From: Hippopus hippopus
Lineage: Eukaryota > Mollusca > Bivalvia > Cardiida > Cardiidae
Direction: 5' to 3'
Length of the DNA stretch: 64,000 nt
Assembly (NCBI GenBank): GCA_946811185.2
Contig: OX328099.1
Coordinates: forward strand, 72,296,714-72,360,713
Position 1 is the first letter of the stretch. Each line of letters begins with the position of its first letter. Position numbers and translations under genes: made by a program. A model generated the notes under the pieces. That model did not search any database and had not been told where the DNA came from. It was given only the letters and a program-made list of their open reading frames with translations. This document shows positions 52,749-63,944 of this stretch, in pieces.

Positions 52749-52935
52749 CGTATCAATATGATTTGTTTTATCATTTGCTAGGTCGCCATGCTTAATCACT
52801 TTCCAATCATAAACATTAAAATCAAAAGGTTTCTTGCTGTGGGCAATGGTTATTAAACTTGTTTTTGTAAAAGTAATACGTCAAATATACAAATAAAAAA
52901 AAAAAATCTCGTCAAAGTGAACACGTTTAAACTTT

Positions 52936-53080
52936 ATGACAATTTCGTCCTCTAACATCTTCGCTATGGAGGTAAGATCTGGACTGGAACACAAATTTTT
53001 TTATTACAAGAACTCTTGGATTTGGTTGACTGGTTCTTGGATCGCTTGTGCGCTTACAGTACTCGCCTCAAAGACACTTC
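52936..53080 (+). CDS. TAZ: Tafazzin exon 1
   Basis: ATG at 52936, donor GTAAGT at 53081, phase 1. An alternative in-frame ATG is at 52966. It encodes the N-terminus with the hydrophobic anchor. Confidence 0.85.
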
Positions 53081-53297
53081 GTAAGTAAGGAGTTTTTGTT
53101 GTGTTTGTTTGTTTGTTTGTTTGTTTCCATTTATCATGAGGCACTTTTAATGTATTTCTCCGTTTGAGGCACAATTAAAAAAAAAAATCTGCTGTTGACC
53201 AATGCTGGAAAATGTTCGGCCACTTGGGACCTTGCTCAGAATTAGATATTTTTTCTTTTTGACCCAATGTTTTTCTTTATCTGTGACTAAAACAAAA

Positions 53298-53359
<62 letters not shown>

Positions 53360-56300
53360 GACCATGAAGTAGGTCAAAAGCCAGCGCTGTCAGCTGTCAG
53401 CTACACAGAAAAAATAAATACAAATTTGTATTTCACATTTTGTTCTTGCTACAGGGATGTTCAATTACTTCACTGTTATAAATAGCGACGTTCTGTATTC
53501 GGTTTTGGAGGACAAGACTCGAACCCGACCTGTCATCACAGTATCAAACCATAGAAGTCTGTGCGACTCCTTCGTACTTGCAGGTAGGTTTCTTTTCGTT
53601 CTCGAATGGCTGTTACTGCAGTTTTATTCATCTATACTTACAAGTACAAGCCAATCTAAGACAGTCGTCGATCCCAACGAAAGATCTTGTCCTTCATCCT
53701 CTAAGTCTGATGAAATCTTGTTTTTCATAAATATTCTTGAGCTAAAACAGTGACTGTTAAAAAAATTAAAACTCGAGATTCTATTTAAATTCACAAGTTA
53801 TGGTCAAGCAATGACTAAAAATTAGACCAATGAAGTCCTTCCTATAAGTGATTTGTAACGTGTTGTTTCATAGGTCAAAAGTTCAGCAAGGTGTCGTTAC
53901 GGAACCAATGAAATGCGTCATTAAGTCTTTACTACACGCAAAATTTTTATACTTAGTCCAAACTGAAAGCATTTTCAGACAACAAATTTAATGTGGATCA
54001 AATTGTGTAAGTTGTCTTTGATAAGGTAGAAAACATTGTGGGAAAAGGAGAAAATGCTGGTTACCAGCATTTTCTCCTTTACCCACAATGTTTTCAAATG
54101 CCATCTTCTTCAGGGTCGTTAAAACTCGGGATTGTGTGGTTAAGGGTTAATTATAGATTCTTATTACATAGCATTATTCAGGTGGCGTTATATGTTAGAC
54201 TTTCTGAGGTTGTTACCATGGATACCGAGTGCCAAAGATGTCTGTCACAGAAGTCGAAGAGCATCCCTGTACTTTAGGCTGGTCAAATCTTTACCAGTGG
54301 AACGGGGAGCCGGCATTCTTCAGCCCGTTATGGACGCCCTGATTGAACGCCTGAACGACAAAAACTGGATCCATATCTTTCCAGAAGGTAGGAATTTTCG
54401 CTCTTTACCTGACGACAAAATTTTAGACTCATCCATATTGAAAGCATATGAAAACGACATTAAATGAGGCTCTTGGGATGGTATTTTTCCCTGAAAACAT
54501 AAATCAAAGGACTTAAAGTCCTGAAAAGCGGATTTGTGGACAAGATTTAAGCTATAATACTGTGTAATGCAAAATAAATTTTCATCTCGTGTCCATGTAG
54601 ATCAAATACTATTTAATTTGTACCAGCGGACTGATAAGCCAGCGCATTAATCAGACACTGTTTTCTGTGGGTATTCGATTTTTTTCACATTCTATGATTG
54701 TACATGTATATACGGTAGTGACATATGCAAAGTTAAGGTGTACAAGCTAAAACTGAAAGTAGAATGAGTTGAGCGCAAACGTGTAGAGCAGCATTTGGCT
54801 CCGGTCAGACCGATCACAGTAAGCAGGTTTGCTATACAAATCCGCTAAAAAAGATTGTAGGAAAATGATGTTTAGCAGTATTTCTGCTTTTAACACGTTT
54901 TTTTTTTTACTATTGGTTGCACATTTAACACTGTCACTTGTGGTCAGAGAGTACATCAGACTGAGCACTCTAGTTTTCGACATTTGCTCGTTGATATTTT
55001 GTGAAATTAGCAGACAAAAACAGCCTTCCAATTGATGATGCTCTAGGCGTAGTTGTAACAGACTGTGTGAGAGAAAAAAAAAAGATCTAGGGAGAGACAA
55101 CAGTCTGTGTGCAAGACCCTCATGGTTCCCTGGCGTGCCCATTGTAAAGCACTGATACGTGCGAGCCAGCGAGCGAGGTGATGGGAAACACGAAAAGTGC
55201 CTAAAAAAATCTCGTCAATGTTAACAATTATTTTCAGGGAGGATCAACAAGTACAAAGAACGCTTACCTTACAAGACAGGTATACTTTTGATTTTTTTTT
55301 ATCGTGGTTTTCAACCCGGATTTCTTCTCATTTAATATATATGCTTGCAAATATTGTGGGAAAAGGAGCAGTTCTCTGTAATAATCAATCAGTCTGTTTT
55401 CGTCGAAATTTTCTATTTTAGACAATAAATGACCGTGTTTTTCTTACTATCAAATAATTGCTCTATAGTTATTGATACACGTGCTTGTTCTTACACTAGC
55501 GATTTCAGTTGCCTTTTTCATAACCATCCTGGATTCTGGCACTAAACGAAATTTAAAAAAAAAAAAACATCGCAATTCAGTAGTAACGACATTTTCCCTT
55601 TTTTTAAACCATATCGACCATAGGCCTACCGGTAATTTGAACGTACATTTTTTTTTTTTCAAACATGACAGTTCTAATTTCTTTTACCAGCACTCAGACT
55701 TGGAATTGCACTGTTCTGTACTTGTTTCAAGAAGTTAGACATGTAAACATGTAAAGCGGTAGACATCTAAAAGTAGAAAGAATCAGACGAAAGTGTATAT
55801 TGTGCGATAAGGATGACATTGAAGATGAAATCACTTTAGCATAATTTGCGCCTTTTTCTTTTCATGATCTACTACAATTTTAGTTCATAGATAAATAGAT
55901 CTGCTATAGAATGAAACGAAGAGTATTCAAATTCTTGGAAGAGAAGATAATGATGGCTACCAGCATTTTCTCTTTGCCCAACAATGTTTTCAAAACCGTT
56001 CTCCGCCAGATCGGATTTCTTGATAAAGGTTTAACTAGTCATTCTAAACTGCATTCCAATTCTCAAATTCTTTTTTTTTTTAAGTTTGGAGGAATGTAGT
56101 ATCTTGTCTAAACCAACTAGTTTAGCCAATGAGAAATCAGGCTACAGTCAAAATCTAGAATTAGAGTTGGAAGGCGATTTAGAATGGTTGGTGAATACGG
56201 GTCAGGTTTCTGATTCATCTGTCCTTGTTGTCAGCCTTTCAATGAGTTTTTTTCTTTTTCTCGATAACAAAATGTGTTCCTTTTTTTTTATAGATGAACC

Positions 56301-59300
56301 AAACTCTGTGGAAAAGGGGTCGAATGCATCAGCAAACAGTATCAACCCATCTCTGGGCCGAAACTTTTTGCTATTTACGTCAATTTTACGTTAATATGTG
56401 ATAATGAATGGAAAAAAAAAATATTCAATTTGTCCATGACCTTCTGGATAGCCCCTCGTATGCATGTCAAAAGATCAGTCTACCTGATGATCCACCAGGT
56501 TGTTAGACAAAATGGATCCATGATTATGTGCTGACTTCCTAGGTATACTGCATCACGGAGATGCATTACACCCCCTTTTGCCAGAGCATGACTCAAATTT
56601 ACTTTTCAGGAATTGGAAGATTAATCACCGAGTCTAATAAACAACCAATTATCATACCTTTCTATTTATCAGGTAGGCTTTAACCTTATCAGTCATTGCT
56701 TGATTATTTATTTAAAAGATAGTGTTTAAGATACATTTCTACAGCCAGGGAGCAAAAAACGCTGTTAAAACTTGATATTGTGTAGAATTAAGTCAGCTGT
56801 GTAAATATAAATAAATAATCGATATATATGATGTAAGGGATTTGTCCTCATTTAAAACCGGACACCACAACAGTGCTTGCTTTGCAGGCCTCCAAAACAT
56901 GAAATACATTTTCTATCCGTCGTAATCTGTGTAATTTTGCAGCCGTCAAGGGCAGCATTTGGCATGAAGATACAAGGATGATTTTAATTTCATAAAATAA
57001 GGATGAAATGGGTTAAAAACTGGCTGAAAACTGGCTGAAAACGAGTAGAGATGTATCTTTAAAGGCGTTTCAGCGAGTTATTTCTAGCGCAGAGAATTTC
57101 GTGAAATTTGACACAGAAACACTTCAAAGTATGTTCTTTCAATATACGAAGAGATAATCAGACGTTGCCTGATAAACCCAAAAGTTCTGAGCCCACGAAG
57201 AACATAACCCTTTTTTCAAATTACACAAAAACCCAATTATTGCAGCATACGTCAGAATTTTGTGATTAAAATCTGTAATTTCAGTCAAATCATGTTCTCT
57301 GTGTTTTAAATTCATAGTGAAACAATGGATCCTCTGACTTGATGAGAAATTAACAGAAATTTCAAATTAATGATATGCTATCTATGTTTCAGTAAAACCC
57401 TTAGCCCACAAAATTGTTTATTTTATCACAGAAAATCAGGACATTATTTGACCCTCAAAAAAATCTAGCGCAAAGATTTTTCTCATTTTTCTCAGAAATA
57501 TACATGATTATATCCTTTATCAAAAAATGCAAAAAAAAAAGATAGGTTGCCAGGCTACTTTTCCCAATATTCGAATTCCGTTACCTCCCTTGGAACAAAG
57601 AAAGTGACATAAAACACCCAAGATTTCAAATTACTTAGTAAGATGTATTATTTCTAGCACTAAATCATGTTTTTTTCACAATAAAGATTGTACTCTGTCA
57701 ACCCTTTCCTTGATATAGTCTCGATTTAACATTGGTATGGGACGGCTTTGGAAAACATTTTGGTAAAATGGGTAATTGTTCATTACAAGCAATTGTTCTT
57801 TTCCCCACAACCTTTTCTGCACAAACGGTTCTTTTAATCTCATTTAAACCTTGTTTAATTTGTCGTCTGCAGCTTCTTTCAATTTTGAAGTTCCAATTTA
57901 ATTCATTTAGGAAAAGGTTAATACCAAATACATCTGGTATATTTCAATAGATGGGAGAATGGAAGAACAATACAAGTAGAACTGTCCAGAATTACTCAAA
58001 GGCATAGATTACTTACGAACCTTATAGCAAAATGAATCAAACGATCCTGATTTCTATCAATACCCAGGAAAGAGGGTTAGAAAACGTTGAACAGGAGAAA
58101 ATACTTGTAATTTTCTCTTTTTACCACACTAAACTTACTGTCCCGATAAGTAATGTCCGACAAATGTACATGTTCCGTTTTCGCTGTTTAGGAATGATTT
58201 ACACCTTCATAAACTGATCTTTTAAAAAAAAGTGTACCTACCACTACTTTCTCCACGTCTTGCAGTAAAAATCAGTAGTCCAATAATAGTACTACAATCA
58301 GACAAAGTTACGCGCTAGAAAACAGAAAAGCGAAGAGACATGCGCAAAAATGTTGCGCACTGACAACCCGACGAAACGTCGTTAAAAGATAGTGTTTGAA
58401 TCTTTACCAAACTACATAATTTCAGACTTGCCCAAGCTGAAAGCACTATCAGACAATAATGAATGGTGGCCAAAACAATGAAATTTATCTTTAAAAGAGA
58501 AGAAAACATTGTCTGAAAAAGAGAAAATGCTGATCGCCAGCATTTTCTCCTATTCCAACAATGTTTTCAAAGGTCTGTTTCTTTAGGGTAGTTAAAACTT
58601 AGGATGGTATGGTTAAAGGTTGAAGCCCTTATCAACAATATTTCAGTACTGTTACCACGGCAAGTACAGCTATCCCTCCCTCCCTTATCAACAATATTTC
58701 AGTACTGTTACCACGGCAAGTACAGCTATCCCTGCCTCCCTTATCAACAATATTTCAGTACTGTTACCACGGCAAGTACAGCTATTCCTCCCTCCCTTAT
58801 CAACAATATTTCAGTACTGTTACCACGGCAAGTACAGCTATCCCTGCCTCCCTTATCAACAATATTTCAGTACTGTTACCACGGCAAGTACAGCTATCCC
58901 TGCCTCCCTTAACAACAATATTTCAGTACTGTTACCAGGGCAAGTACAGCTATCCCTGCCTCCTTTATCAATACTATGAACATTGGCTTCTTTCCAACGT
59001 AAACGAAGTGATCCCTACGTTCCTTATTAGTACTGCGAACATTGTTTCCTCACGTAGAAGTCAAATTAAAGTTGAGCAATAATGTAGAAATAAAACCTGT
59101 CGCCAATACCTTTCCGAAGGAAAGATTTTGACCAGGTCGAGACTCGTGACTTTACCCAATTCCTTGATAACTAGTGCTGTGCTTTATTACTGGCCTATCC
59201 GGGCTCTTAAAAAATTAGTCACACAAGGAAAGCTCTGTATAAAATGTTCTCTGTTCCTGGAAAGCAAAGAATCATTTCAAAAGCCCAGGTGAAAGATTAG

Positions 59301-62300
59301 CGTTGAATATATCGCAAATCCTTTTGAGCGTCCGTTAAAATCAAAGAACTATACAGCCGAATTCTACACTCAACAAAACTTCTAAACTGCCACTTTTAAG
59401 CTGTAATTCGCTGTAGACTTTTTTTATTTGCATCACTGTGCAAAGAAGAGACGCTTCGTTTGGTTTATTATATATTTTTTTTTTTTTCAGAATGATTGAT
59501 CAGTGCAAAAACATGCCTCAGCCTAAGTTTGAAAAGAATTCGTTGACTTTTTCTTGTGAAAGGAGCTTATTTAACATCCATTCACTCAACATTGAAAATT
59601 GAAAAATCAAATTCTTGAACACTTCATATTCGTTTTCTCGGATTATATATTTGTGCAGAAAATAACTTTCATGTTTTTTTTTCTTATTGCTGACAAAATT
59701 TCAGTAATTTAAGCTTTTCTTTTTAACCTGTTTTGGCTCATAGACAAAACGGATGCTCAGACCATGTGTTTTCCCTCTTTTTAAAAAACTTATGCATTCT
59801 GTTGGCAGAATCGAGAATCTATTCATTATAATTCCATGGCTAACGTCAAGGAATATGTTACACTTTGTTTCCATTTACCTATTACTTGGTCAAATGTGCA
59901 GGAGAAGGAAAGGTGGCGTTTTTTTAAAGTTTTGCTGGGGGTTATCTTCTCTCAATCTCTGACTCTACTCGTTTTGTTTCTTTCTGTCACTCACAGGAAC
60001 AAGTGATCTGTTACCGATGAAGAAGCCATATTATCCTCGAATTGGTCAAGTAAGTAGACATCAAAATTTACAACAGTAAATGTTTCGTTGAATGATCATC
60101 TCTTAAACATATTTGCTGCCGAAAACTGCTAGTATAAATACGGCCATTTAAGATATGGATATTGAATTTGATCGATTTTGATATGATGTAAAAACATGTC
60201 CTTATACATGTATATAAATTTTGAATTAGGAATGGCTCCGGCTGGTCTGTCAAGCACTTAAGGTAGTTTCAATTTACAGATTACTTATGTATCATTGTGA
60301 TTTTAGAAAAAAAATAACTTGGCCCATCCTAGTCAAAGCGACTTTAGAAAAATGGAACGTATATTCCTATACTAGATAGATTAATTTTAAGTTTTGGGTC
60401 ATCTTGAGTGGTCGAACTTTGAAATAAACTGACTACAAAAACCGCTGACTTCCGTCTGGTTTGGTGAGCTCAGGTTTGTTGACCATCCATCGAGTCCGCC
60501 AGTTCTTGAAGCAGTGCGATATGGCAGTAATACTACATATTTTTAAAACCTTCACTGTCATTGTGATATTTATAAGATTTCAAACAATAAGATATTCAAC
60601 CCTTAATTTGCTAAATAAGTGAAATGAAACTTGAAACCCGTAGTAAAAATCCAAATTTTGTTATTTCAAAGGTATTTTTGTGGAATATATCTCCTTATCT
60701 GACAGTGTAGATCCAAGATCATACTGCACGTTCTGTACAGTCAGATCTTGATCTACACTGTCCCAAAAGGATTACTGAGTCACACTTACCAGCCTAAGAA
60801 TTAATTTGAGTTTTTGGGCACTCTCGTGTCTACATAAACCGCTGACTTCCATCTGGCTTGGTTAGCTTAGGTTTGTTGACCATCGAGTCCGCCAGTTCTT
60901 GAAGCAGTGCGATATGGCAAAAATATTATATATATTTACAACCAGCACTGTCGTTGTAATATTTAGAAGATTTAACACAATAGGATATTTATTGAATAAT
61001 AAATAAACGACGAGAAAAAGAAGCGTCCTGTTTTCGAAATAGCTGCTCAGAGAAAGATCATTCATTGCCAAAACATTATGCAATAAAAGTGTACCGGCTG
61101 AACAGTATTGTAAGACTGCTTAGAAATAAGACTAAGATCTATGTAAATAAGTGCATTCTTTTTGCTAGACAGATTATTGTAAACCTTTACCCTGCTATCT
61201 AAACTTAATGAAACATTCAAGCCGAGATTAAAAACCCGATTGATGACATTTCAAACTCATTTTTTTGGAGAAAAATATGTCCTTATCGGACAGTGTAGAT
61301 CAAAGATCAGACTGCACGTCCTGTGCAGTCTGATCTTGATCTACACTGTCTGCCAAAGGTCTTTGAGTCGAGCTTAGCAGCCTAAGGTTAAGACTTTGAG
61401 ACTTCGAATCTTGACATGAACTATCTACAAAAGCCAGTTCCTTAAAGTTGTGCTTTGAGCTTCTAGGTTTTCTGACCATCCATCGAGTCTGCCAGTTCTC
61501 GAAGCAATATGATGTGACAAAAATATTACATATGTTCACAACCAGCACTGTCATTATCATCATGTTTTAATGTTGGAAAAAGTGTAACGTGTCTCTATGT
61601 GAGAAATTTCGAAACACTTATGACCACGATTAGTTTACGTCTGTTTCATGTACACCAAATAGTTTGGACCTAATGCACAGATTACTTACAGTTTACTGTG
61701 GTTCAAGAAGTCACCATGTCCATCCTCCTGTGGCGACATCAGAAACATAATGTTTTCTATTCCTGTATTAAATACACAAACAAAAAATAGACCCGCATCA
61801 TCGTAGGTTTCTTCAAAAATCGCAATTTAACAAACAACACCTAGTTCATAAGCTGTAGTAACTTCTACTATTAATTCATAGAAACAAAATCATGTTGATA
61901 TCCATATCTAAAAAAGTAGCCCTTGATTCAGTGGCTGTATGAATCAATGAAGTTATATATTGAGCAACCGTAGGAGTCTTTATCTCTGGAAAAAGGCAAA
62001 CACCTTGTACAATTTCATTTTTTTTTCTAATCATAGAAGTTGTCTCTCTTACCTCATGAAACAATTTCACAGCAGGAAACTTTGAAACCGTCCTTGTAAA
62101 ATATGGATAATCAAAACCAATTCAGGCTAGATACATGCAAACATGCAAAAACGTTATAGTGAGAGAAGATTTGCCCATTACGAGCAATATCTTCAGTTTA
62201 CCACAATATTTTTAAAAGTGGTTTGCAAGAATCAGATTTCTCCCCGAATTATATTCTTGTCACAACGGGTTTCAAAAAAATAACTTTTTTTTTACTTTAT

Positions 62301-63875
62301 TATATTCTGTAACATTTCAACATAATGTTTTTCATGAAGTTGTGGTGCTGCAAGATTAAATATAGTAATCCGAAGTAGTTGTTAAGTAAATTGTTTAAAC
62401 ATACTTTCTCCCCGAATTACATTTATATCAAAATACATGTATTTAATGTTCAAATTTTTATATTCTATAACATTCCAGCGAGTGACGATCATGTTTGGTC
62501 AACCGGTCCAGTTTACCCAAGAGATAACATCAGCCATTGATTCTCATACAGCTAATGTAAGTGTGATTTGTATGATTTAACTGTTCTTTCAACTGAACTT
62601 TCTTTTTAACGCTTTAAGTCACAGTTTCGGGTTTAAACGACCCAGAGGAAGAAGACTTGAAATCCATTTTGTATAACAACCTACTGAAACATGACGTGGA
62701 CTGGTCCTTTGACATGCAGAAAATTTACCAAGAGTGAAGTTGTTGATTTTTTTTCACAGATGCATTATTAGCCCCGTGTTTACAGAGTATGACTCAAATT
62801 AAATGTGGACCATAGGATTGGAATTTTCTCTGGGTACAAAATATTGTCTTAGAACGTGAAAATGTTGATTACCAGCACTTTCCTTTTTTCCAACAATGAT
62901 ATCAAAAGCTTTCTTCCCTGTGGTCGTTAAAACACAGCATTGTTTGGTAAATGGCATCCTCGGTGACCCAGTTTCGATTCATTCTGTAATCGCCCCTGGG
63001 TTATTTCGCTGGCGTTTCCTCGTTCTCATGAATTATTCATGAAGCATTTTGAAAATTTAAACTACTGTATTTTTATCACAAATAGGCCGTCATTTCTATT
63101 TTTTACTTGTCGATATCCAATCACATCATTCGTTGCAAATCAGGCTTAGCGATACTTTAAATATGGCGGCGCCCATCAACACCACAATCAAGAAGCGTTT
63201 AAAAGAGATTTTCGGCGTAACACCGAAAGATTGCCAGTTAAAATCGTACACAAAGATCGATAGTGTCGTCTCTGTATTGCAGAATGGCATATCTCACAGG
63301 AGACAAGCACGCCGACGGCCGCCATATTTGTTGACAACCTCGAGATTTTTTCCAGGGTTATTTATAGTAACAGAAGAAATGAAATTATCCTCTCTACAAG
63401 AGAGTATCATTATGTTATCGATCTTTCGATTGGCTATTAGGGTGCTTCCTGACCATATGAATATTCATAAGAAACGAGGATTTGCTAGTCAATTTTCCCA
63501 GGGGTGATGCATGGAAAGTAATGTAATGTTTCAAACCTGGGTTCCGAGGATGGGTAAATGGTTAATGGTGTAAACGTAACGCCGCTTTCAATACTACTTC
63601 AGTGATATTACGGCGACAACTCACCTCATCGTATGCTTCCTAGATTTCACCCCTGCTTGTTAAGATTTTCTGGGTTTCACCCCTGCTTGGTCATGGTTTT
63701 GAAGAATCTTGCCAGATGACACTCCTGCACGGCCAGCACCGCCTAAGTGAATCTTTTGATTACAAAACCAACGCCTTTTCTTTTTCAGAGAGAGACCTGG
63801 ACGAAAATTGCCGAAGAACTTCACACCTGCATCGATAATCTACAAAAACAGGCAGAGCAAGAACATGACACATGA
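52936..63875 (+). CDS. TAZ: Tafazzin, cardiolipin/phospholipid transacylase (8 exons, 270 aa)
   Basis: The joined CDS is 52936-53080, 53455-53583, 54172-54387, 55238-55279, 56610-56672, 59997-60049, 62479-62556 and 63789-63875; all phases fit. Residues about 27-45 (WIWLTGSWIACALTVLA) form the membrane anchor. The acyltransferase motif HX4D is HRSLCD at 81-86. WIHIFPEG at 157-164 is the third motif. Then GIGRLI and PIIIPFY (fourth motif), YYPRIGQ and the C-terminal helical LHTCIDNLQKQAEQ. Order and spacing follow animal tafazzins (262-292 aa in human isoforms). The enzyme remodels cardiolipin acyl chains by CoA-independent transacylation at mitochondrial inner and outer membranes (established for the family). 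All catalytic residues are present. Introns contain MITEs and other repeats. Confidence 0.93.
53300..53360. repeat. (TC)n microsatellite in tafazzin intron 1
   Basis: About 30 TC repeats with one TTTC interruption, followed by an HP-K fragment (GAAGTAGGTCAAAAGCCAGC) at 53366-53440. A (GTTT)n tract is at 53101-53127. Confidence 0.95.
53455..53583 (+). CDS. TAZ: Tafazzin exon 2 (HX4D motif)
   Basis: Acceptor TGCTACAG, donor GTAGGT. It encodes FTVINSDVLYSVLED, PVITVSNHRSLCD and FVLA, aligning with the human NREVLYELIE and ITVSNHQSCMDD region. Confidence 0.93.
53925..54150. repeat. HP-B hairpin MITE in tafazzin intron 2
   Basis: CTGAAAGCATTTTCAGACAA, AAATGCTGGTTACCAGCATTT, GTTAAAACTCGGGATTGTGT. 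It ends only about 20 bp before the exon 3 acceptor. Confidence 0.8.
54172..54387 (+). CDS. TAZ: Tafazzin exon 3 (to FPEG)
   Basis: The acceptor ACATAG at 54166-54171 is chosen over the CAG at 54179-54181. It gives the right phase and yields ALFRWRYMLDFLRLLPW, which aligns with the GILKLRHIWN-LKLMRW segment of human tafazzin. The CAG site leads to a stop. The exon ends IHIFPEG with donor GTAGGA. Confidence 0.9.
54400..54475. repeat. HP-B fragment directly after tafazzin exon 3
   Basis: CTCTTTACCTGACGACAAAA and TTGAAAGCATATGAAAACGAC are the MITE's left part only. It begins within 20 bp of the donor. Confidence 0.55.
55238..55279 (+). CDS. TAZ: Tafazzin exon 4 (42-nt small exon)
   Basis: Acceptor ATTTTCAG, donor GTATAC. 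It encodes GRINKYKERLPYKTG across its junctions, matching the short stretch between FPEG and GIGRL in tafazzins. Confidence 0.88.
55900..56605. repeat. HP-B remnant and HP-H repeat in tafazzin intron 4
   Basis: 55908-56035 keeps ATGGCTACCAGCATTTTCTC. 56285-56600 has AAAGGGGTCGAATGCATCAG, AAGATCAGTCTACCTGATGA and GATGCATTACACCCCCTTTT. HP-H ends a few bases before the exon 5 acceptor. Confidence 0.55.
56610..56672 (+). CDS. TAZ: Tafazzin exon 5
   Basis: Acceptor ACTTTTCAG, donor GTAGGC. It encodes GIGRLITESNKQPIIIPFYLS, the fourth acyltransferase motif. Confidence 0.93.
56724..57065 (+). repeat. HP-C MITE in tafazzin intron 5
   Basis: TTAAGATACATTTCTACAGC start, TATCCGTCGTAATCTGTGTA, GAGATGTATCTTTAAAGG end. 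Confidence 0.72.
57066..58390. other. Tafazzin intron 5, mostly unrecognised
   Basis: A degraded HP-B copy at 57715-57925 (ACAAGCAATTGTTCTTTTCC, TTGTCGTCTGCAGCTTCTTT) and another trace near 58050-58140. The rest is AT-rich with nothing identifiable. Confidence 0.4.
58395..58620. repeat. HP-B hairpin MITE in tafazzin intron 5
   Basis: TCTTTACCAAACTACATAAT, AAATGCTGATCGCCAGCATTT, GGTATGGTTAAAGGTTGAAG. Confidence 0.78.
58625..58975. repeat. 56-bp minisatellite, six copies, in tafazzin intron 5
   Basis: CTTATCAACAATATTTCAGT starts at 58628, 58684, 58740, 58796, 58852 and (as CTTAACAAC) 58908, exactly 56 bp apart. Copies differ by one to three bases. The ORFs at 58604-58979 come from it. Confidence 0.96.
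58985..59990. other. Tafazzin intron 5, remainder
   Basis: No repeat family or reading frame recognised; T-rich tracts near 59475 and 59680. Confidence 0.35.
59997..60049 (+). CDS. TAZ: Tafazzin exon 6
   Basis: Acceptor CACTCACAG, donor GTAAGT, ends in phase 0. It encodes TSDLLPMKKPYYPRIGQ, aligned with the NDVLPNSPPYFPRFGQ segment of human tafazzin. Confidence 0.93.
60415..61565. repeat. Tafazzin intron 6: two HP-A elements and a thrice-repeated flank
   Basis: HP-A copies on - at 60599-60800 and 61189-61392. The segment GGTTTGTTGACCATC..CGAGTCCGCCAGTTCTTGAA (broken here by the dots) appears near 60475, 60870 and, altered, 61465, each after a CTGACTTCC-type motif. So a unit of HP-A plus flank has been repeated. 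Confidence 0.65.
62479..62556 (+). CDS. TAZ: Tafazzin exon 7
   Basis: Acceptor ACATTCCAG, donor GTAAGT. It encodes RVTIMFGQPVQFTQEITSAI and on to HTAN. Confidence 0.9.
62989..63508. mobile_element. Element with about 60-bp terminal inverted repeats in tafazzin intron 7
   Basis: The left end ATCGCCCCTGGGTTATTTCG then TCCTCGTTCTCATGAATTAT matches, inverted, the right end (on -: ATCACCCCTGGGAAAATTGA then TCCTCGTTTCTTATGAATAT). Length about 520 bp. A target duplication is not clear. It carries the open frame listed next. Confidence 0.65.
63162..63507 (+). CDS. Open frame inside the TIR element, possible captured gene fragment
   Basis: ATG at 63162 in strong context (AATATGGCGGCG) opens a 114-codon frame to TGA near the right end of the element (an in-frame ATG at 63133 is less likely). 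It begins MAAPINTTIKKRLKEIFGVT, then PKDCQLKSYTKIDSVVSVLQ. The first part faintly recalls the region just before motif I of RecQ/DEAD helicases (FG..., Q, D.VV), but no Walker A follows. It may be a decayed captured gene end or chance. It lies in an intron, so it is not part of tafazzin. Confidence 0.25.
63565..63660 (-). mobile_element. SINE tail fragment
   Basis: GTAACGCCGCTTTCAATACT and ATTACGGCGACAACTCACC correspond to the S1 tail on -. A similar scrap is at 38685-38730. Confidence 0.4.
63789..63875 (+). CDS. TAZ: Tafazzin exon 8 (stop)
   Basis: Acceptor CTTTTTCAG, phase 0; it encodes RETWTKIAEELHTCIDNLQK, then QAEQEHDT and TGA at 63873-63875. An AATAAA lies at 63990-63995, inside a truncated HP-A copy. 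Confidence 0.9.
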   Translation, partial: RETWTKIAEELHTCIDNLQKQAEQEHDT

Positions 63876-63944
63876 ATGGACCTGGATATCTTGTCTATAT
63901 TACCCAACCAGATTTAAATCGTCAAAGAAATGTGTGTTCAGTTT

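Noticed and set aside
53584..53753. Extension of tafazzin exon 2 through the open frame to 53753
   Set aside because: The frame stays open past a GTAGGT donor, but the residues no longer match tafazzin and exon 3 continues the family alignment.
54182..54191. CAG at 54179-54181 as the tafazzin exon 3 acceptor
   Set aside because: With the phase of exon 2 it runs into TAG within a few codons, while the acceptor at 54171 restores the conserved ALFRWRYMLD segment.
58604..58979. Two overlapping repetitive ORFs of 102 and 119 codons
   Set aside because: They are made by the 56-bp minisatellite within a tafazzin intron.
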